A stretch of DNA of 64,000 nt from CAIVVT01 sp963757265 (GTDB taxonomy: Bacteria > Acidobacteriota > Terriglobia > Bryobacterales > Bryobacteraceae): assembly GCA_963757265.1 (NCBI GenBank), contig CAVWRA010000006.1:744001-808000 (forward strand), read 5' to 3'. A program made the position numbers and the translations under genes. The stretch's first letter is position 1; the number at the start of each line of letters is the position of its first letter. Under the pieces are notes generated by a model that was not told where the DNA came from, did not search any database, and saw nothing but the letters and a program-made list of their open reading frames with translations. This document shows, one piece after another, positions 8,413 through 17,052 of the stretch.

Positions 8413-8460
8413 ATTGTACATATCCGTGTGCATATAAGCAAGCGCTCAATGCGCTTGAGC
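8413..8460 (-). promoter_or_regulatory. brnTA promoter with nested inverted repeats (candidate BrnA operator)
   Basis: On the minus strand TTGCTT (8441-8436) - 17 bases - TACAAT (8418-8413) forms a good sigma-70 promoter ending about 7 bases before the GTG at 8406. Two nested inverted repeats overlap or abut the -35: CAAGCGC-TCAAT-GCGCTTG (8439-8457) and GCTCAA-TGCGC-TTGAGC (8444-8460). BrnA is known to repress its own operon, so this palindrome is the natural operator candidate. Binding is inferred. Confidence 0.5.
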
Positions 8461-8520
8461 CTGGCCTTCGAATGCGGCTCACGATGGTTGCGATTCCAGG
8501 ATGAAACGACCGAATCGGGC

Positions 8521-9327
8521 TCAGGGGACCGTCAGCACCAGCCCCTCGGCGGCGGCGAGGGTGGCGGCAAACTCCTGGCGGGCGCACACGAGCAGGCCAT
8601 CGAGAAACACGTCCTCGTGGTCGGGATCGTGATGCGTGAGGACCAGCTTTCTGACACCGGCGCGCCGTGCCATCCGGACCGAATCGAGCCATGTGCCGTG
8701 GCCCCATCCGCGCCGGCACTCGTACTCGGCGGGCGTATATTGAGCGTCGCAGATGAGCACGTCGGCCCCTTCCGCAACATGCACGATGTTGTCATCGATT
8801 TCCTGGACGCCCGGTTCGTGGTCGCAGGCGTGAACGATGGAATGGCCGGCGCAATCGATGCGGTAGCCGGAGGCGCCTTGGGGGTGGTGGAGCGGGACCG
8901 GCGTGACGCGGATCGGCCCCACATCGAACGGCTCCAGCACCTGGTGGAACCGGCGGACCGCGGCGAGATACTCAAACGGGACGGGAAACAGCGGCGCGGA
9001 CATCTGTCCTTCCAGGATTTCGCGCGCCTCCGCGATGGGGCGGGGCGAATAGATGTCGAGGCGGTTGCGGGCGTTGTAGAGCGGTGTAAAGAAGGGAATG
9101 CCCTGGATGTGATCCCAGTGGAAATGGGTGAGCAGCAGTGACAGCGAAACAGCCTGGGAGGCCTCGATCTCGAGGCCGAGGCTGCGAATGCCCGTGCCGG
9201 CGTCGATGACCAGAATCCGCCCGTCGGCGACTTGAATTTCCAGGCAGGTGGTGTTGCCGCCGTAGCGCAGATTCGAGGGAACGGGCGTCGGCAGGGAGCC
9301 GCGCACGCCGCGGAAGCGCAGGGTCAT
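8521..9327 (-). CDS. Metallo-beta-lactamase-fold hydrolase
   Basis: Encodes about 268 residues from ATG 9327 (MTLRFRGVRGSLPTP; an ATG at 9351 is also possible). The fold is shown by 'LLLTHFHWDHIQGIPFF' (HxHxDH), 'IVHACDHEPG' (metal-bridging Asp), 'VLICDAQYT' and the final 'LVLTHHDPDHED'. The 'RGVRGS.PTP....YGGNT.C.E' opening marks the branch of MBL proteins related to RNase Z and class II phosphodiesterases that is often linked to signalling. It follows the GAF-PP2C gene by about 30 bases on the same strand, so a shared signalling role is plausible. The substrate is unknown. Confidence 0.8.
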   Translation of the reverse strand: MTLRFRGVRGSLPTPVPSNLRYGGNTTCLEIQVADGRILVIDAGTGIRSLGLEIEASQAVSLSLLLTHFHWDHIQGIPFFTPLYNARNRLDIYSPRPIAEAREILEGQMSAPLFPVPFEYLAAVRRFHQVLEPFDVGPIRVTPVPLHHPQGASGYRIDCAGHSIVHACDHEPGVQEIDDNIVHVAEGADVLICDAQYTPAEYECRRGWGHGTWLDSVRMARRAGVRKLVLTHHDPDHEDVFLDGLLVCARQEFAATLAAAEGLVLTVP

Positions 9328-9356
9328 GGAAGGAGAGGGCCGGCCGGGCATGGGAG

Positions 9357-10601
9357 TCAGATGCAGCGGAAGACGGTGAGAGTCATATCGTCGGCGGGGT
9401 CGGCGCCGTCGGCGAAGCGGTTCGCGGCGTCGAGAATCCGGTCGCGGGCCTGCGGCGCCGGCAGCCCGGCGCAGGAGCGGACCACCTGCGCGAGCTCGTC
9501 CTCGTTCCACAGTTCGCCGGCCGGGTTATTGGCCTCGCTGACGCCGTCGGAAAACACGACCAGCAGGTCGCCGGCCTGCAGGTCGACCGTGGCCTCGCGA
9601 AACGGCGCGACGGGGAGCAATCCCACTGGCGGGCCACCCTCGTCGAGGCGTGTCAATGCGCCGGAAGCCCGCAGCAGCATGGGCGCGGCCTGGCCGCCGT
9701 TCAGGTAGGTGATGCGGCGCGCTCCGGGTTCGAGGAAAGCGGTGAAGAGCGTGGTGTAGCGCTCCGCGGCGGTGGTCGAGTAGACGGTCTGGTTCAAAGC
9801 CCGGACCGCATCCACCAGGGAGTCGGCGCCGCGCGTCATGCTCACCCGGATGGAGGCCTGGATGCTGGCCATCAGAACGGCCGCGGGAATGCCCTTGCCC
9901 GAGACATCGCCCAGCGTGATGCAGGTGCGTCCGCCGGGCATCGGAATCACGTCGTAGTAGTCGCCGCCGACAAGCTTGGCGGGAAAGCAGCAGCACTCGT
10001 ATTCGACGCCCGGCACGGCGGGCAGAACGCGCGGGAACAGGCGCATCTGCACGTCGCGGGCGATCTCGAGCTCACGGCGCATGAGCTGCGCCTGCTCGGC
10101 CTCCTTGCGCAGGGTCTGGGTCTCGATGGCGCTGGCGGAGTAGGAAGCCGCGAGGTGCAGCAGTTTGACGTCCTCGGCCGAGAAGCCGCCGGGCTTGTTG
10201 AGCGCCTGGAATGCGCCGATGACGCGCTCCGATGCGCCGTGCAGCGGCATGCACAGGACGCTGCGCGTTTCATAGCCGGTCTTCTGCCCGACGCTGCGAT
10301 ACAGACGCGGGTCGTTCAGCGCGTCGTTGACGAGTATGATCTCGTTGCCCTGAACACAGGCCCCGACCAGACCGTGGCCGGCCGAGACGCGGATCGGCTC
10401 GACGCCATGGGCGACTCGCGTCCACATCTCACCCGTAGCGGGATCCACCATCCAGATGCTGCAGCGGTCGGCCGCCAGGAGGTCGCGCGCCATGTCGGCG
10501 GCCAGCACGAGCAAACGGTCCAGGTCCTGTTCCTGTCCGATTCTGGCCGCATAGTCGAAGACAACGTGCGAAATACGGATCTCATCCTGCGGCGAAACCA
10601 T
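9357..10601 (-). CDS. GAF-domain PP2C-type serine phosphatase (RsbU/SpoIIE-like)
   Basis: Encodes 414 residues. Residues about 15-165 form a GAF domain ('LDRLLVLAADMARDLLAADRCSIWMVD', 'VLCMPLHG'). After a short helical linker ('RRELEIARDVQMRLFP', typical before this phosphatase class) comes a PP2C/SpoIIE domain with the metal-binding aspartates in 'GGDYYDV', 'GDVSGKGIPAA', 'FSDGVSEA' and 'DDMTL'. Such proteins dephosphorylate anti-sigma-factor antagonists in partner-switching pathways, with the GAF domain sensing a small ligand. No anti-sigma kinase or antagonist gene lies beside it. The MBL-fold hydrolase follows directly downstream. Confidence 0.9.
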   Translation of the reverse strand: MVSPQDEIRISHVVFDYAARIGQEQDLDRLLVLAADMARDLLAADRCSIWMVDPATGEMWTRVAHGVEPIRVSAGHGLVGACVQGNEIILVNDALNDPRLYRSVGQKTGYETRSVLCMPLHGASERVIGAFQALNKPGGFSAEDVKLLHLAASYSASAIETQTLRKEAEQAQLMRRELEIARDVQMRLFPRVLPAVPGVEYECCCFPAKLVGGDYYDVIPMPGGRTCITLGDVSGKGIPAAVLMASIQASIRVSMTRGADSLVDAVRALNQTVYSTTAAERYTTLFTAFLEPGARRITYLNGGQAAPMLLRASGALTRLDEGGPPVGLLPVAPFREATVDLQAGDLLVVFSDGVSEANNPAGELWNEDELAQVVRSCAGLPAPQARDRILDAANRFADGADPADDMTLTVFRCI

Positions 10602-10660
10602 AGATCTCGCCTATTCTTGCAGACTACGGGGCGCTTTGCCACAACCGGGGCGCGGGGGTG

Positions 10661-11593
10661 TCAGAGTTTCGCGATCCGGACATTCCCGTTGGAGGTTTGC
10701 GCGCTGATCGGCGGGCCTCCCTGGCCGATGCGGCCGTCCAGCGAAGTTTTGGTGAAATGCGAGCTGGTCACCTCGTAATCGGTGTGGATGCTGCCGTTGG
10801 AGGTGGAGGCCTTGACCAGGGCGTTGAGCGCCGGCGGAAGAAGGATGTTGACGCTGCCGTTGGAGGTGACGGCGCGAATCTCATTCCCCTTCCAGGTCAA
10901 CAGGCTGAGCGTGATGGCACCGTTGGAAGAAGTGAGAATGAGGGGCCGGGCCGGGTCCGCCTCGGAAACCGTCACGTCAATCGAGGAGTTGCTCGTTACA
11001 GCCTCCAGGCCGCCGCGCAGGTTGTCGCCCCGGATACGGCCATTCGACGTTCGCAGGATGGCCTGCCCGGTGACCTTCCGCGCCTCGATGCCGCCGTTGG
11101 AGGTGGTCGCCTCGACGTCGCCGCTGATGTCATAGACGCGGATGCTGCCGTTGGAAGTGCGTGCCCGGGCACGGCCATCGATGCTCTCGATGCGCAGGCT
11201 GCCATTGGAAGTGGAGACGTTGTCCAGCCTGGTCTTGCGGGGGACCTTGATGGTGAAGGAGACGCCGCAGTTGCAGTTCGGCCCGGGGCTGATGGCGTGC
11301 AGCCGGACTTCGGAAGGGCTGTTTCTGGCATCGATGGTGATCTCCTTCAGCACCTCCTGACGGGAGGCGTTTTTGGCGCCGCGCACCTGCACGGTGTCGT
11401 TATCCCAGCCGATCACCTCGACCTGGCCATTGAAGCTCTCGACCTCCAGGCGGCCGCCCGGGGCCAGCTTGAAGTCATAGGAGAAACCTTCCTTATAGCG
11501 GTCGGAATTGCCCCAAATGTCGGAATCGCCCCCAATGCAGGCCGCGAGCGGCAGCGACAGCAGGCCCAGAGCCAGAGCAACGGATAGACGCAT
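10661..11593 (-). CDS. DUF4097 beta-solenoid lipoprotein with TSNG repeats
   Basis: Encodes 310 residues. A lipoprotein signal ends in LPLAAC. The body carries nine near-periodic copies of a '[STV]-T/S-S-N-G/S-x-I/L/V' motif (for example STSNGSL, RTSNGSI, TTSNGGI, QTSNGNV) roughly every 20-28 residues. This is the hallmark of DUF4097 proteins, whose repeats stack into a right-handed beta-helix. ATG 11593 is preceded by GAGG at good spacing; an upstream in-frame GTG at 11599 lies inside that ribosome site. It is divergent from pyruvate carboxylase. Function unknown; probably an envelope adhesin-like scaffold. Confidence 0.8.
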   Translation of the reverse strand: MRLSVALALGLLSLPLAACIGGDSDIWGNSDRYKEGFSYDFKLAPGGRLEVESFNGQVEVIGWDNDTVQVRGAKNASRQEVLKEITIDARNSPSEVRLHAISPGPNCNCGVSFTIKVPRKTRLDNVSTSNGSLRIESIDGRARARTSNGSIRVYDISGDVEATTSNGGIEARKVTGQAILRTSNGRIRGDNLRGGLEAVTSNSSIDVTVSEADPARPLILTSSNGAITLSLLTWKGNEIRAVTSNGSVNILLPPALNALVKASTSNGSIHTDYEVTSSHFTKTSLDGRIGQGGPPISAQTSNGNVRIAKL

Positions 11594-11674
11594 GGGCACC
11601 TCAGTTCAGTCTTGATAGACGAAGGCTTGCGGCCCGGTGTTCCCGGAAATTCACATGCTACCTTAGTGGGAACA

Positions 11675-14600
11675 ATGAAAAAGCTGCTAGCTCTGAACCG
11701 GGGCGAAATCGCCATCCGGGTTTTTCGCGCGGCCAATGAGCTGGGACTCAAGACCGTGGCCATTTACAGCCAGGAGGACCGGCTCAGCCTGCACCGCTTC
11801 AAGGCCGACGAGGCGTATCTGGTGGGCGCCGGGCGAGGGCCGGTGCAGGCCTATCTCGATGTCGAGGGGATTGTCGCCCTAGCGGCCGAGAAAGGCGTGG
11901 ACCTGATCCATCCTGGCTACGGATTCCTGTCCGAGAACCCGGCCCTGCCGCGCGCCTGCCAGAAGGCCGGCATCACGTTTGTCGGACCGCCACCCGAGAT
12001 TCTCGAAATGCTCGGCGACAAGACCAGCGCGCGGCGCCTGGCGCATGAGGCCGGCGTGCCGGTTCTCGCCGGTTCCAGCCACGCGGCGGCTACGCTGCAG
12101 CAGGCCGAGCAGGCCGCGGCCAGGATCGGGTTTCCACTGATTCTCAAAGCCGCGTTCGGCGGCGGCGGCCGCGGCATGCGGATCGTCAAAACGCGCGAGG
12201 AGCTGGCGGCCCGTTTCCACGAAGCCAGCTCCGAGGCGCTGGCCGCGTTTGGCAACGGGGCGGTGTTTCCGGAACGTTATATCGCCCGCGCGCGGCACGT
12301 CGAAGTGCAGATTCTGGGCGACCGGCAGGGCCACGTGGTTCATCTTTGGGAACGCGATTGCAGCGTCCAGCGGCGCCATCAGAAAGTCGTCGAAGTGGCG
12401 CCTGCGATCGGTCTGGATCCGAAGATCCGCACGGCGCTGTGCGATGCGGCGATCGCGATCGCGCGGGCGGCGCATTACGTCAGCGCGGGCACGGTCGAGT
12501 TCCTGGTGGACATCGACACGGGCGAGTGGTTCTTCATCGAGGTGAATCCGCGCATCCAGGTGGAGCACACGGTGACCGAAGAGGTGACCGGCATCGATAT
12601 CGTGCGCGCCCAGATTCAAATCGCGGAGGGCCTGGCGCTGCACGGGCGCGAAATGGCCATTCCGCCGCAGGACAAAATCGAAATCCGCGGCGCGGCACTG
12701 CAATGCCGGGTGACAACCGAGGATCCGGCCAACGGGTTCGTGCCCGACTACGGCCGGCTGCAGACCTATCGCTCGCCGGCGGGCTTCGGCATCCGGCTGG
12801 ACGGCGCGTCAGCCTACGGCGGCGCGGTCATCACGCCGTACTACGACTCTCTGCTGGTGAAGGTGACCGCGCGCGGCAACGACATGCAGCAGGCCTGCCA
12901 GCGCATGGACCGCTGCCTGAGAGAGTTCCGCATCCGCGGGGTAAAGACGAATATCCCGTTCCTGGAGAATGTCATCGGCCACCCGGACTTTCGAGCCGGC
13001 CAGGTGTCAACGCGCTTTATCGAAACTTCGCCGGAGTTGTTCCGGTTCCAGGCCCGCCAGGACCGCGCCACGCGCCTGCTCAGCTACTTGGGCGAGATCA
13101 TCGTGAATGGAAATCCCGAGATGGCCGGCCGGCAGGCGCCGGCCCAGATCCGCGAGCCGAAGGTTCCGCCGCACGACAGCACCACGCCCAGCCGGGGCAC
13201 GCGGCAGTTGCTCGACGAGCTCGGTCCCGAGGGCTTTGCCCAGTGGACTCTGAAGCAGAAACGCCTGCTGCTCACCGACACCACGTTCCGCGACGCGCAC
13301 CAGTCGCTGATGGCGACGCGCATGCGCACCTGGGACATGGTTCGCATCGCGGGCTATGTGGCGCACCATCTGGCCGGGTTGTACAGCCTCGAGATGTGGG
13401 GCGGCGCGACGTTCGACGTGGCGCTGCGCTTCCTGCTGGAAGATCCCTGGACGCGGCTGCGGAAGCTGCGCGAGATCGTGCCCAACATCTGCTTCCAAAT
13501 GCTGCTGCGCGCCTCCAACGCCGTCGGCTACACGGCTTATCCCGACAACGCCGTGCGGCGCTTTGTCGAGGTAGCCGCGGCGGAGGGCATCGACATCTTC
13601 CGCATCTTCGACTCGCTGAACTGGCTGCCGAATATGAAAGTGGCGATGGAGGCGGTGCGGCGCACGAAGAAGGTCTGCGAAGCCGCCATCTGTTACACCG
13701 GCGACATCGACGACCCGCGGCGGGACAAATATCCGCTCGAATACTACGTCCGCATGGCCCAGGAACTGGAGCGCATGGGCGCGCACACGCTGGCCATCAA
13801 GGACATGGCCGGGCTGCTGAAGCCGTATGCGGCGTATCGCCTGGTGAAGGCGCTGAAGAACGAAATCGGCCTGCCGGTCCACTTCCACACGCACGACACC
13901 AGCGGCATCGCGGCGGCCTCCGTTCTCAAGGCCTGCGATGCGGGAGTGGATGTCGCCGACGGGGCCATTTCGGCGATGTCCGGGTCAACCAGCCAGCCCA
14001 ACCTGAATTCGATCGTCGCGGCGCTGCAGCACGATCGCGCGCGCGCCACGGGGCTGGATTTCGAGGCGCTGAACGGGTGCTCCGACTACTGGGAGACGGT
14101 GCGGTTCAACTACGCGCCCTTTGACACGGCGCCGCGCTCGGGCATGGCCGACGTCTACATCCACGAGATGCCCGGCGGCCAGTACACCAATCTGCGCGAA
14201 CAGGCCGAACACATCGGCCTGGGCAATCGCTGGCCCGAGATCGCGCGCATGTACGCCGACGTAAACCACGCTTTCGGCGACATCGTGAAGGTCACGCCGT
14301 CGAGCAAGGTGGTGGGCGACCTGGCGCTGTTCCTCATCCAGCACGGCATGACGGTCCACGAATTTGAGAACCTTCCGCCGGACCACAGCCTGAACATTCC
14401 CAACTCCGTTGTGGAGATGTTTGAAGGCGCGCTGGGCGAGCCGGAAGGGGGCTGGCCGAAGAAGATCGCCGGAGTGATTCTGCGCGGCCGCAAGCCCAGG
14501 CGCGGGCGTGCGGGCGCACGCCTGGCGCCCATCGATTTCGACGAGACGCGCGCCGTCATCGAAAAGAAGACCGGCCACAAGCCGGGCGAGACGGAGCTAA

Positions 14601-15124
14601 TGAGTTACGTCATGTACCCCGACGTCTTCCTGAAATTCGCCAAGGCGCGGGCGTCTTACGGCGACCTCAGCGTGCTGCCCTCGCCGGTGTTCTTCTACGG
14701 GATGCAGAAGGACCAGGAGATGGCGGTCGATCTCGAGCCCGGCAAGACGCTGGTGGTGAAGTTTCTGGCGGTCGGCGACCCGCATCAGGACGGCAACCGG
14801 ACCGTGTTCTTCGAATTGAACGGCCAGCCGCGCGAAGTGCGGGTCCGCGACCGCAAGTTGAAGGTCGAGACACGCGCCAACCCCAAGGCCGATCCATTGC
14901 AGGCCGGCCACGTCGGCGCCCCGATTCCCGGCGCGGTCACCAGCATCGCCGTGGAGTTGAATCAAGAGGTGAAGAAGGGCGACAAGCTGCTGGTGATCGA
15001 GGCCATGAAGATGCAGACGACGGTCTACGCGCCGGTGGACGGCCGCGTGGCCGAGCGCCCCGTGCAGGTCGGCCAGACCGTCGAGCCAAAGGATCTGTTG
15101 ATTGCGATTGAGGAACCGAAGTAG
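11675..15124 (+). CDS. pyc: Pyruvate carboxylase
   Basis: Encodes 1149 residues, the normal single-chain size. Order: biotin carboxylase with ATP-grasp (about 1-450: 'LALNRGEIAIRVFRAANELG', 'AAFGGGGRGMR', 'EVNPRIQVEHTVTE'), carboxyltransferase TIM barrel (about 525-800: 'LLTDTTFRDAHQS', the lysine of 'AIKDMAGLL', metal ligands 'HFHTHDTSG'), allosteric/PYC-OADA region, and a biotinyl domain with EAMKMQT (biotin on K1112). It converts pyruvate, bicarbonate and ATP to oxaloacetate, refilling the TCA cycle and feeding gluconeogenesis. The start at ATG 11675 is chosen because the biotin carboxylase fold begins at once; upstream codons are non-homologous. Monocistronic. Confidence 0.97.
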   Translation: MKKLLALNRGEIAIRVFRAANELGLKTVAIYSQEDRLSLHRFKADEAYLVGAGRGPVQAYLDVEGIVALAAEKGVDLIHPGYGFLSENPALPRACQKAGITFVGPPPEILEMLGDKTSARRLAHEAGVPVLAGSSHAAATLQQAEQAAARIGFPLILKAAFGGGGRGMRIVKTREELAARFHEASSEALAAFGNGAVFPERYIARARHVEVQILGDRQGHVVHLWERDCSVQRRHQKVVEVAPAIGLDPKIRTALCDAAIAIARAAHYVSAGTVEFLVDIDTGEWFFIEVNPRIQVEHTVTEEVTGIDIVRAQIQIAEGLALHGREMAIPPQDKIEIRGAALQCRVTTEDPANGFVPDYGRLQTYRSPAGFGIRLDGASAYGGAVITPYYDSLLVKVTARGNDMQQACQRMDRCLREFRIRGVKTNIPFLENVIGHPDFRAGQVSTRFIETSPELFRFQARQDRATRLLSYLGEIIVNGNPEMAGRQAPAQIREPKVPPHDSTTPSRGTRQLLDELGPEGFAQWTLKQKRLLLTDTTFRDAHQSLMATRMRTWDMVRIAGYVAHHLAGLYSLEMWGGATFDVALRFLLEDPWTRLRKLREIVPNICFQMLLRASNAVGYTAYPDNAVRRFVEVAAAEGIDIFRIFDSLNWLPNMKVAMEAVRRTKKVCEAAICYTGDIDDPRRDKYPLEYYVRMAQELERMGAHTLAIKDMAGLLKPYAAYRLVKALKNEIGLPVHFHTHDTSGIAAASVLKACDAGVDVADGAISAMSGSTSQPNLNSIVAALQHDRARATGLDFEALNGCSDYWETVRFNYAPFDTAPRSGMADVYIHEMPGGQYTNLREQAEHIGLGNRWPEIARMYADVNHAFGDIVKVTPSSKVVGDLALFLIQHGMTVHEFENLPPDHSLNIPNSVVEMFEGALGEPEGGWPKKIAGVILRGRKPRRGRAGARLAPIDFDETRAVIEKKTGHKPGETELMSYVMYPDVFLKFAKARASYGDLSVLPSPVFFYGMQKDQEMAVDLEPGKTLVVKFLAVGDPHQDGNRTVFFELNGQPREVRVRDRKLKVETRANPKADPLQAGHVGAPIPGAVTSIAVELNQEVKKGDKLLVIEAMKMQTTVYAPVDGRVAERPVQVGQTVEPKDLLIAIEEPK

Positions 15125-15135
15125 GACCGGCGGGC

Positions 15136-15360
15136 CTATTCCTGCATGGACGGCTGGATCTCGGCGTCTTTCCAGGCGCTGATTTTCAGCCGGCGGCATA
15201 CCCAGCACAGATTCTCTTCGGAAAACTGGGCCACGGGCTCACCGCAAATGACGCACTTGCCGCGCCTGGCCGGCTTGCGAAACGCGGCGACTTCCACGGG
15301 GATCGGGATCAGCGTCTCCGCGGTTTCCATCGTCGGACTAGCCGGCTTCTTGCGTTTCAT
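15136..15360 (-). CDS. Small zinc-ribbon-like protein
   Basis: Encodes 74 residues from ATG 15360 (MKRKKPASP). Residues 36-58 carry two CxxC pairs ('CVICGEP' and 'CWVCRRLK') about 17 residues apart, a probable zinc ribbon. The N-terminus is basic and the C-terminus acidic. It is convergent with pyc, whose stop is 12 bases away. Function unknown; a nucleic-acid- or protein-binding accessory role is only a guess. A longer start at 15426 would add a basic low-complexity tail and is less likely. Confidence 0.65.
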   Translation of the reverse strand: MKRKKPASPTMETAETLIPIPVEVAAFRKPARRGKCVICGEPVAQFSEENLCWVCRRLKISAWKDAEIQPSMQE

Positions 15361-15530
15361 GCCGTTTCGGCCGCCCCGCGCCCGCCTTGAGCCGGGCTCA
15401 AGCACTCCACTCCATTTCCTAGTCAACTCCAGGACTGCGCGTAAGTCAATGCGCCATGGTACTACTCGCGGCCATGAAACACACCGGCGTGGTGTTGTTT
15501 GCGATCAGCGGGGCGCATCGCACGGCCGCC

Positions 15531-15560
15531 GGGGATCCGCCGCGGGCGGGGCGGATCCCC
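15531..15560. repeat. Perfect 11-bp GC-rich inverted repeat (hairpin)
   Basis: GGGGATCCGCC (15531-15541) and GGCGGATCCCC (15550-15560) are perfect complements around an 8-base loop. The hairpin lies in the 250-base gap between two minus-strand genes. There is no T run on either side, so it is not a classic intrinsic terminator; it may still end or stabilise the mRNA of the sigma-factor operon that stops at 15611. The rest of this gap shows nothing recognisable. Confidence 0.5.
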
Positions 15561-15610
15561 AAAGCCTGTCAATCGGCTAATGCTGTCAGGCTGATCATGC
15601 TGCCGGGCCG

Positions 15611-16399
15611 CTACTGCTGGCGCCCCGGCCTGGTCCGCGGGGTGACCGCGTAACCCGCCGGAACCTGAAACAACGAAGCGTCCGGCTCGCCCTGGACGAT
15701 ATTGGTCAACTGCGTGACCGTGGTGCCGAAACGCGGATCCGAGCTCTTGATCGTCAACGGAACCTTCAGATCGGTTGAAACCCAGACTTCGCGAACGATC
15801 TGGATGGGCTGCGCGTTTCCGAAGGCGCCGGCCGGGATGGTCCTGGTCGTGCGCTTTCCCGTCGCGGCCAATCCGTTGATCGTTTGAGTGCCGAGCTCCT
15901 CCTGCGCCGCATTCGCCGCATCCGGTCCCGGGCCGCGCCCGCGCGGTCTGACGGCGGCGGCGTCCTTGTCCTGCCGGGCGGGCGGAAGCGTCATGCTGGA
16001 GGCTGTCATCTTCTGCGGATTGAGCATGTAAGAGTTCCCGGCCACGGGGTCGAAAATGGAGATCGTGGTTTCGGCCGCCGGCCCGCCGGGAGCCCCGGCC
16101 GAGGCCGTCCGCTCCATCCGGACGCGGCCCTGGCTATCGCGGTAGACCTTCGTCTGCGCCTGCCGCGAGACTTGATTCCCGCCTTCCAGGGTCTGCTGGA
16201 ACTGCGTGACCTGTACCGCCGAATACGGCGCGCCGGTCACGGGCGTCCGGGAGCCCGGGCCCGCGAACAGCATGCCGAAACCCTCGTTGCCGCCGGGCCC
16301 GAATGCGCCTGGATGCCGCCCTCCCGGCCCCGGCCCCTGCGCCAACGCCACCCCTGCCGTCAGCAGCAGGAACAAACCGATTTGAACTGCCTTCTTCAT
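15611..16399 (-). CDS. Secreted protein of the ECF sigma operon (function unknown)
   Basis: Encodes 262 residues with a Sec signal (KKAVQIGLFLLLTAGVALA) and then a Gly/Pro-rich stretch. The mature part has 'QTKVYRDSQGRVRMERT', 'ISIFDPVAGNSYMLNPQ' and 'REVWVSTDLKVPLTIKSSDP' segments, resembling outer-membrane-lipoprotein-sorting-like (LolA/DUF4412-type) beta sheets found in Acidobacteriota, but I cannot place it in a named family. It starts 23 bases after the anti-sigma gene on the same strand, so it is the third gene of a sigma/anti-sigma/effector operon and a likely regulon member. Confidence 0.8.
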   Translation of the reverse strand: MKKAVQIGLFLLLTAGVALAQGPGPGGRHPGAFGPGGNEGFGMLFAGPGSRTPVTGAPYSAVQVTQFQQTLEGGNQVSRQAQTKVYRDSQGRVRMERTASAGAPGGPAAETTISIFDPVAGNSYMLNPQKMTASSMTLPPARQDKDAAAVRPRGRGPGPDAANAAQEELGTQTINGLAATGKRTTRTIPAGAFGNAQPIQIVREVWVSTDLKVPLTIKSSDPRFGTTVTQLTNIVQGEPDASLFQVPAGYAVTPRTRPGRQQ

Positions 16400-16422
16400 C
16401 GTGAATTCCTTTCCACCGATTT

Positions 16423-17052
16423 CTAGAATTGACTGTCGTCCAAAACTCGCACCGCCCGCGGGAATCCATCTTCGCCGACGACCACGTCGGCCGGGATTTC
16501 GCTGGCGTCTCCAACGTTGACCAGAACGCCCATCCGGGCCAGCTCCACCGGACCCAGCTCCGCACGGACGATCCTCACAAACTCGCCCTGCGCCAGGGGC
16601 GGCGCGTACGGCACGGCCACGAAGCCCTCGCCGGCGTCCGGCGCCTCGGCCTCGGCCATCTCGGCCCCCGCGCCGATCCCCGTGGAAGCGCCCGCCGGCC
16701 GGGCCCATCGAGGCGCTCCCCACCCGCCGTTCCACACCGCTCCCACGGCCACAATCAGAACGAGCGCCGCCGCGGCGGCCAGCGCCCAGCGCAGGACCGG
16801 ATGCCGCGTGCGCCGGTGCATGAGGGCGAACTGTTGCATGATCCGCACGCGTTCAGCCTGCGCCGGCTGAGGGGTGGCCGCGGCTTCCCGCGCGGCGTGA
16901 AGGTACGCCTCCAGATTCCGTTCGCCCGCCGCTCGCGCCGCGCACGCCGGGCACTCCCGCAGATGCTGCTGCAGTTCCCGCCGCGGCGCTGCGCCGGTCC
17001 GCGCGCACTCCACAAGTTCAGAGGCCCATGCCCGGCAGTCCATTGCGCTCAT
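16423..17052 (-). CDS. Membrane anti-sigma factor with zinc-finger domain
   Basis: Encodes 209 residues. The N-terminus has the anti-sigma zinc motif 'LQQHLRECPACAA' (HxxxCxxC); a single membrane segment follows at about residues 87-105 ('LRWALAAAAALVLIVAVGAVW'), then an Ala/Gly-rich periplasmic region. It holds its cognate ECF sigma factor inactive until an envelope signal. Its ATG (17052-17050) overlaps the sigma stop codon as ATGA, so the two proteins are translationally coupled, as expected for a stoichiometric pair. Confidence 0.85.
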   Translation of the reverse strand: MSAMDCRAWASELVECARTGAAPRRELQQHLRECPACAARAAGERNLEAYLHAAREAAATPQPAQAERVRIMQQFALMHRRTRHPVLRWALAAAAALVLIVAVGAVWNGGWGAPRWARPAGASTGIGAGAEMAEAEAPDAGEGFVAVPYAPPLAQGEFVRIVRAELGPVELARMGVLVNVGDASEIPADVVVGEDGFPRAVRVLDDSQF

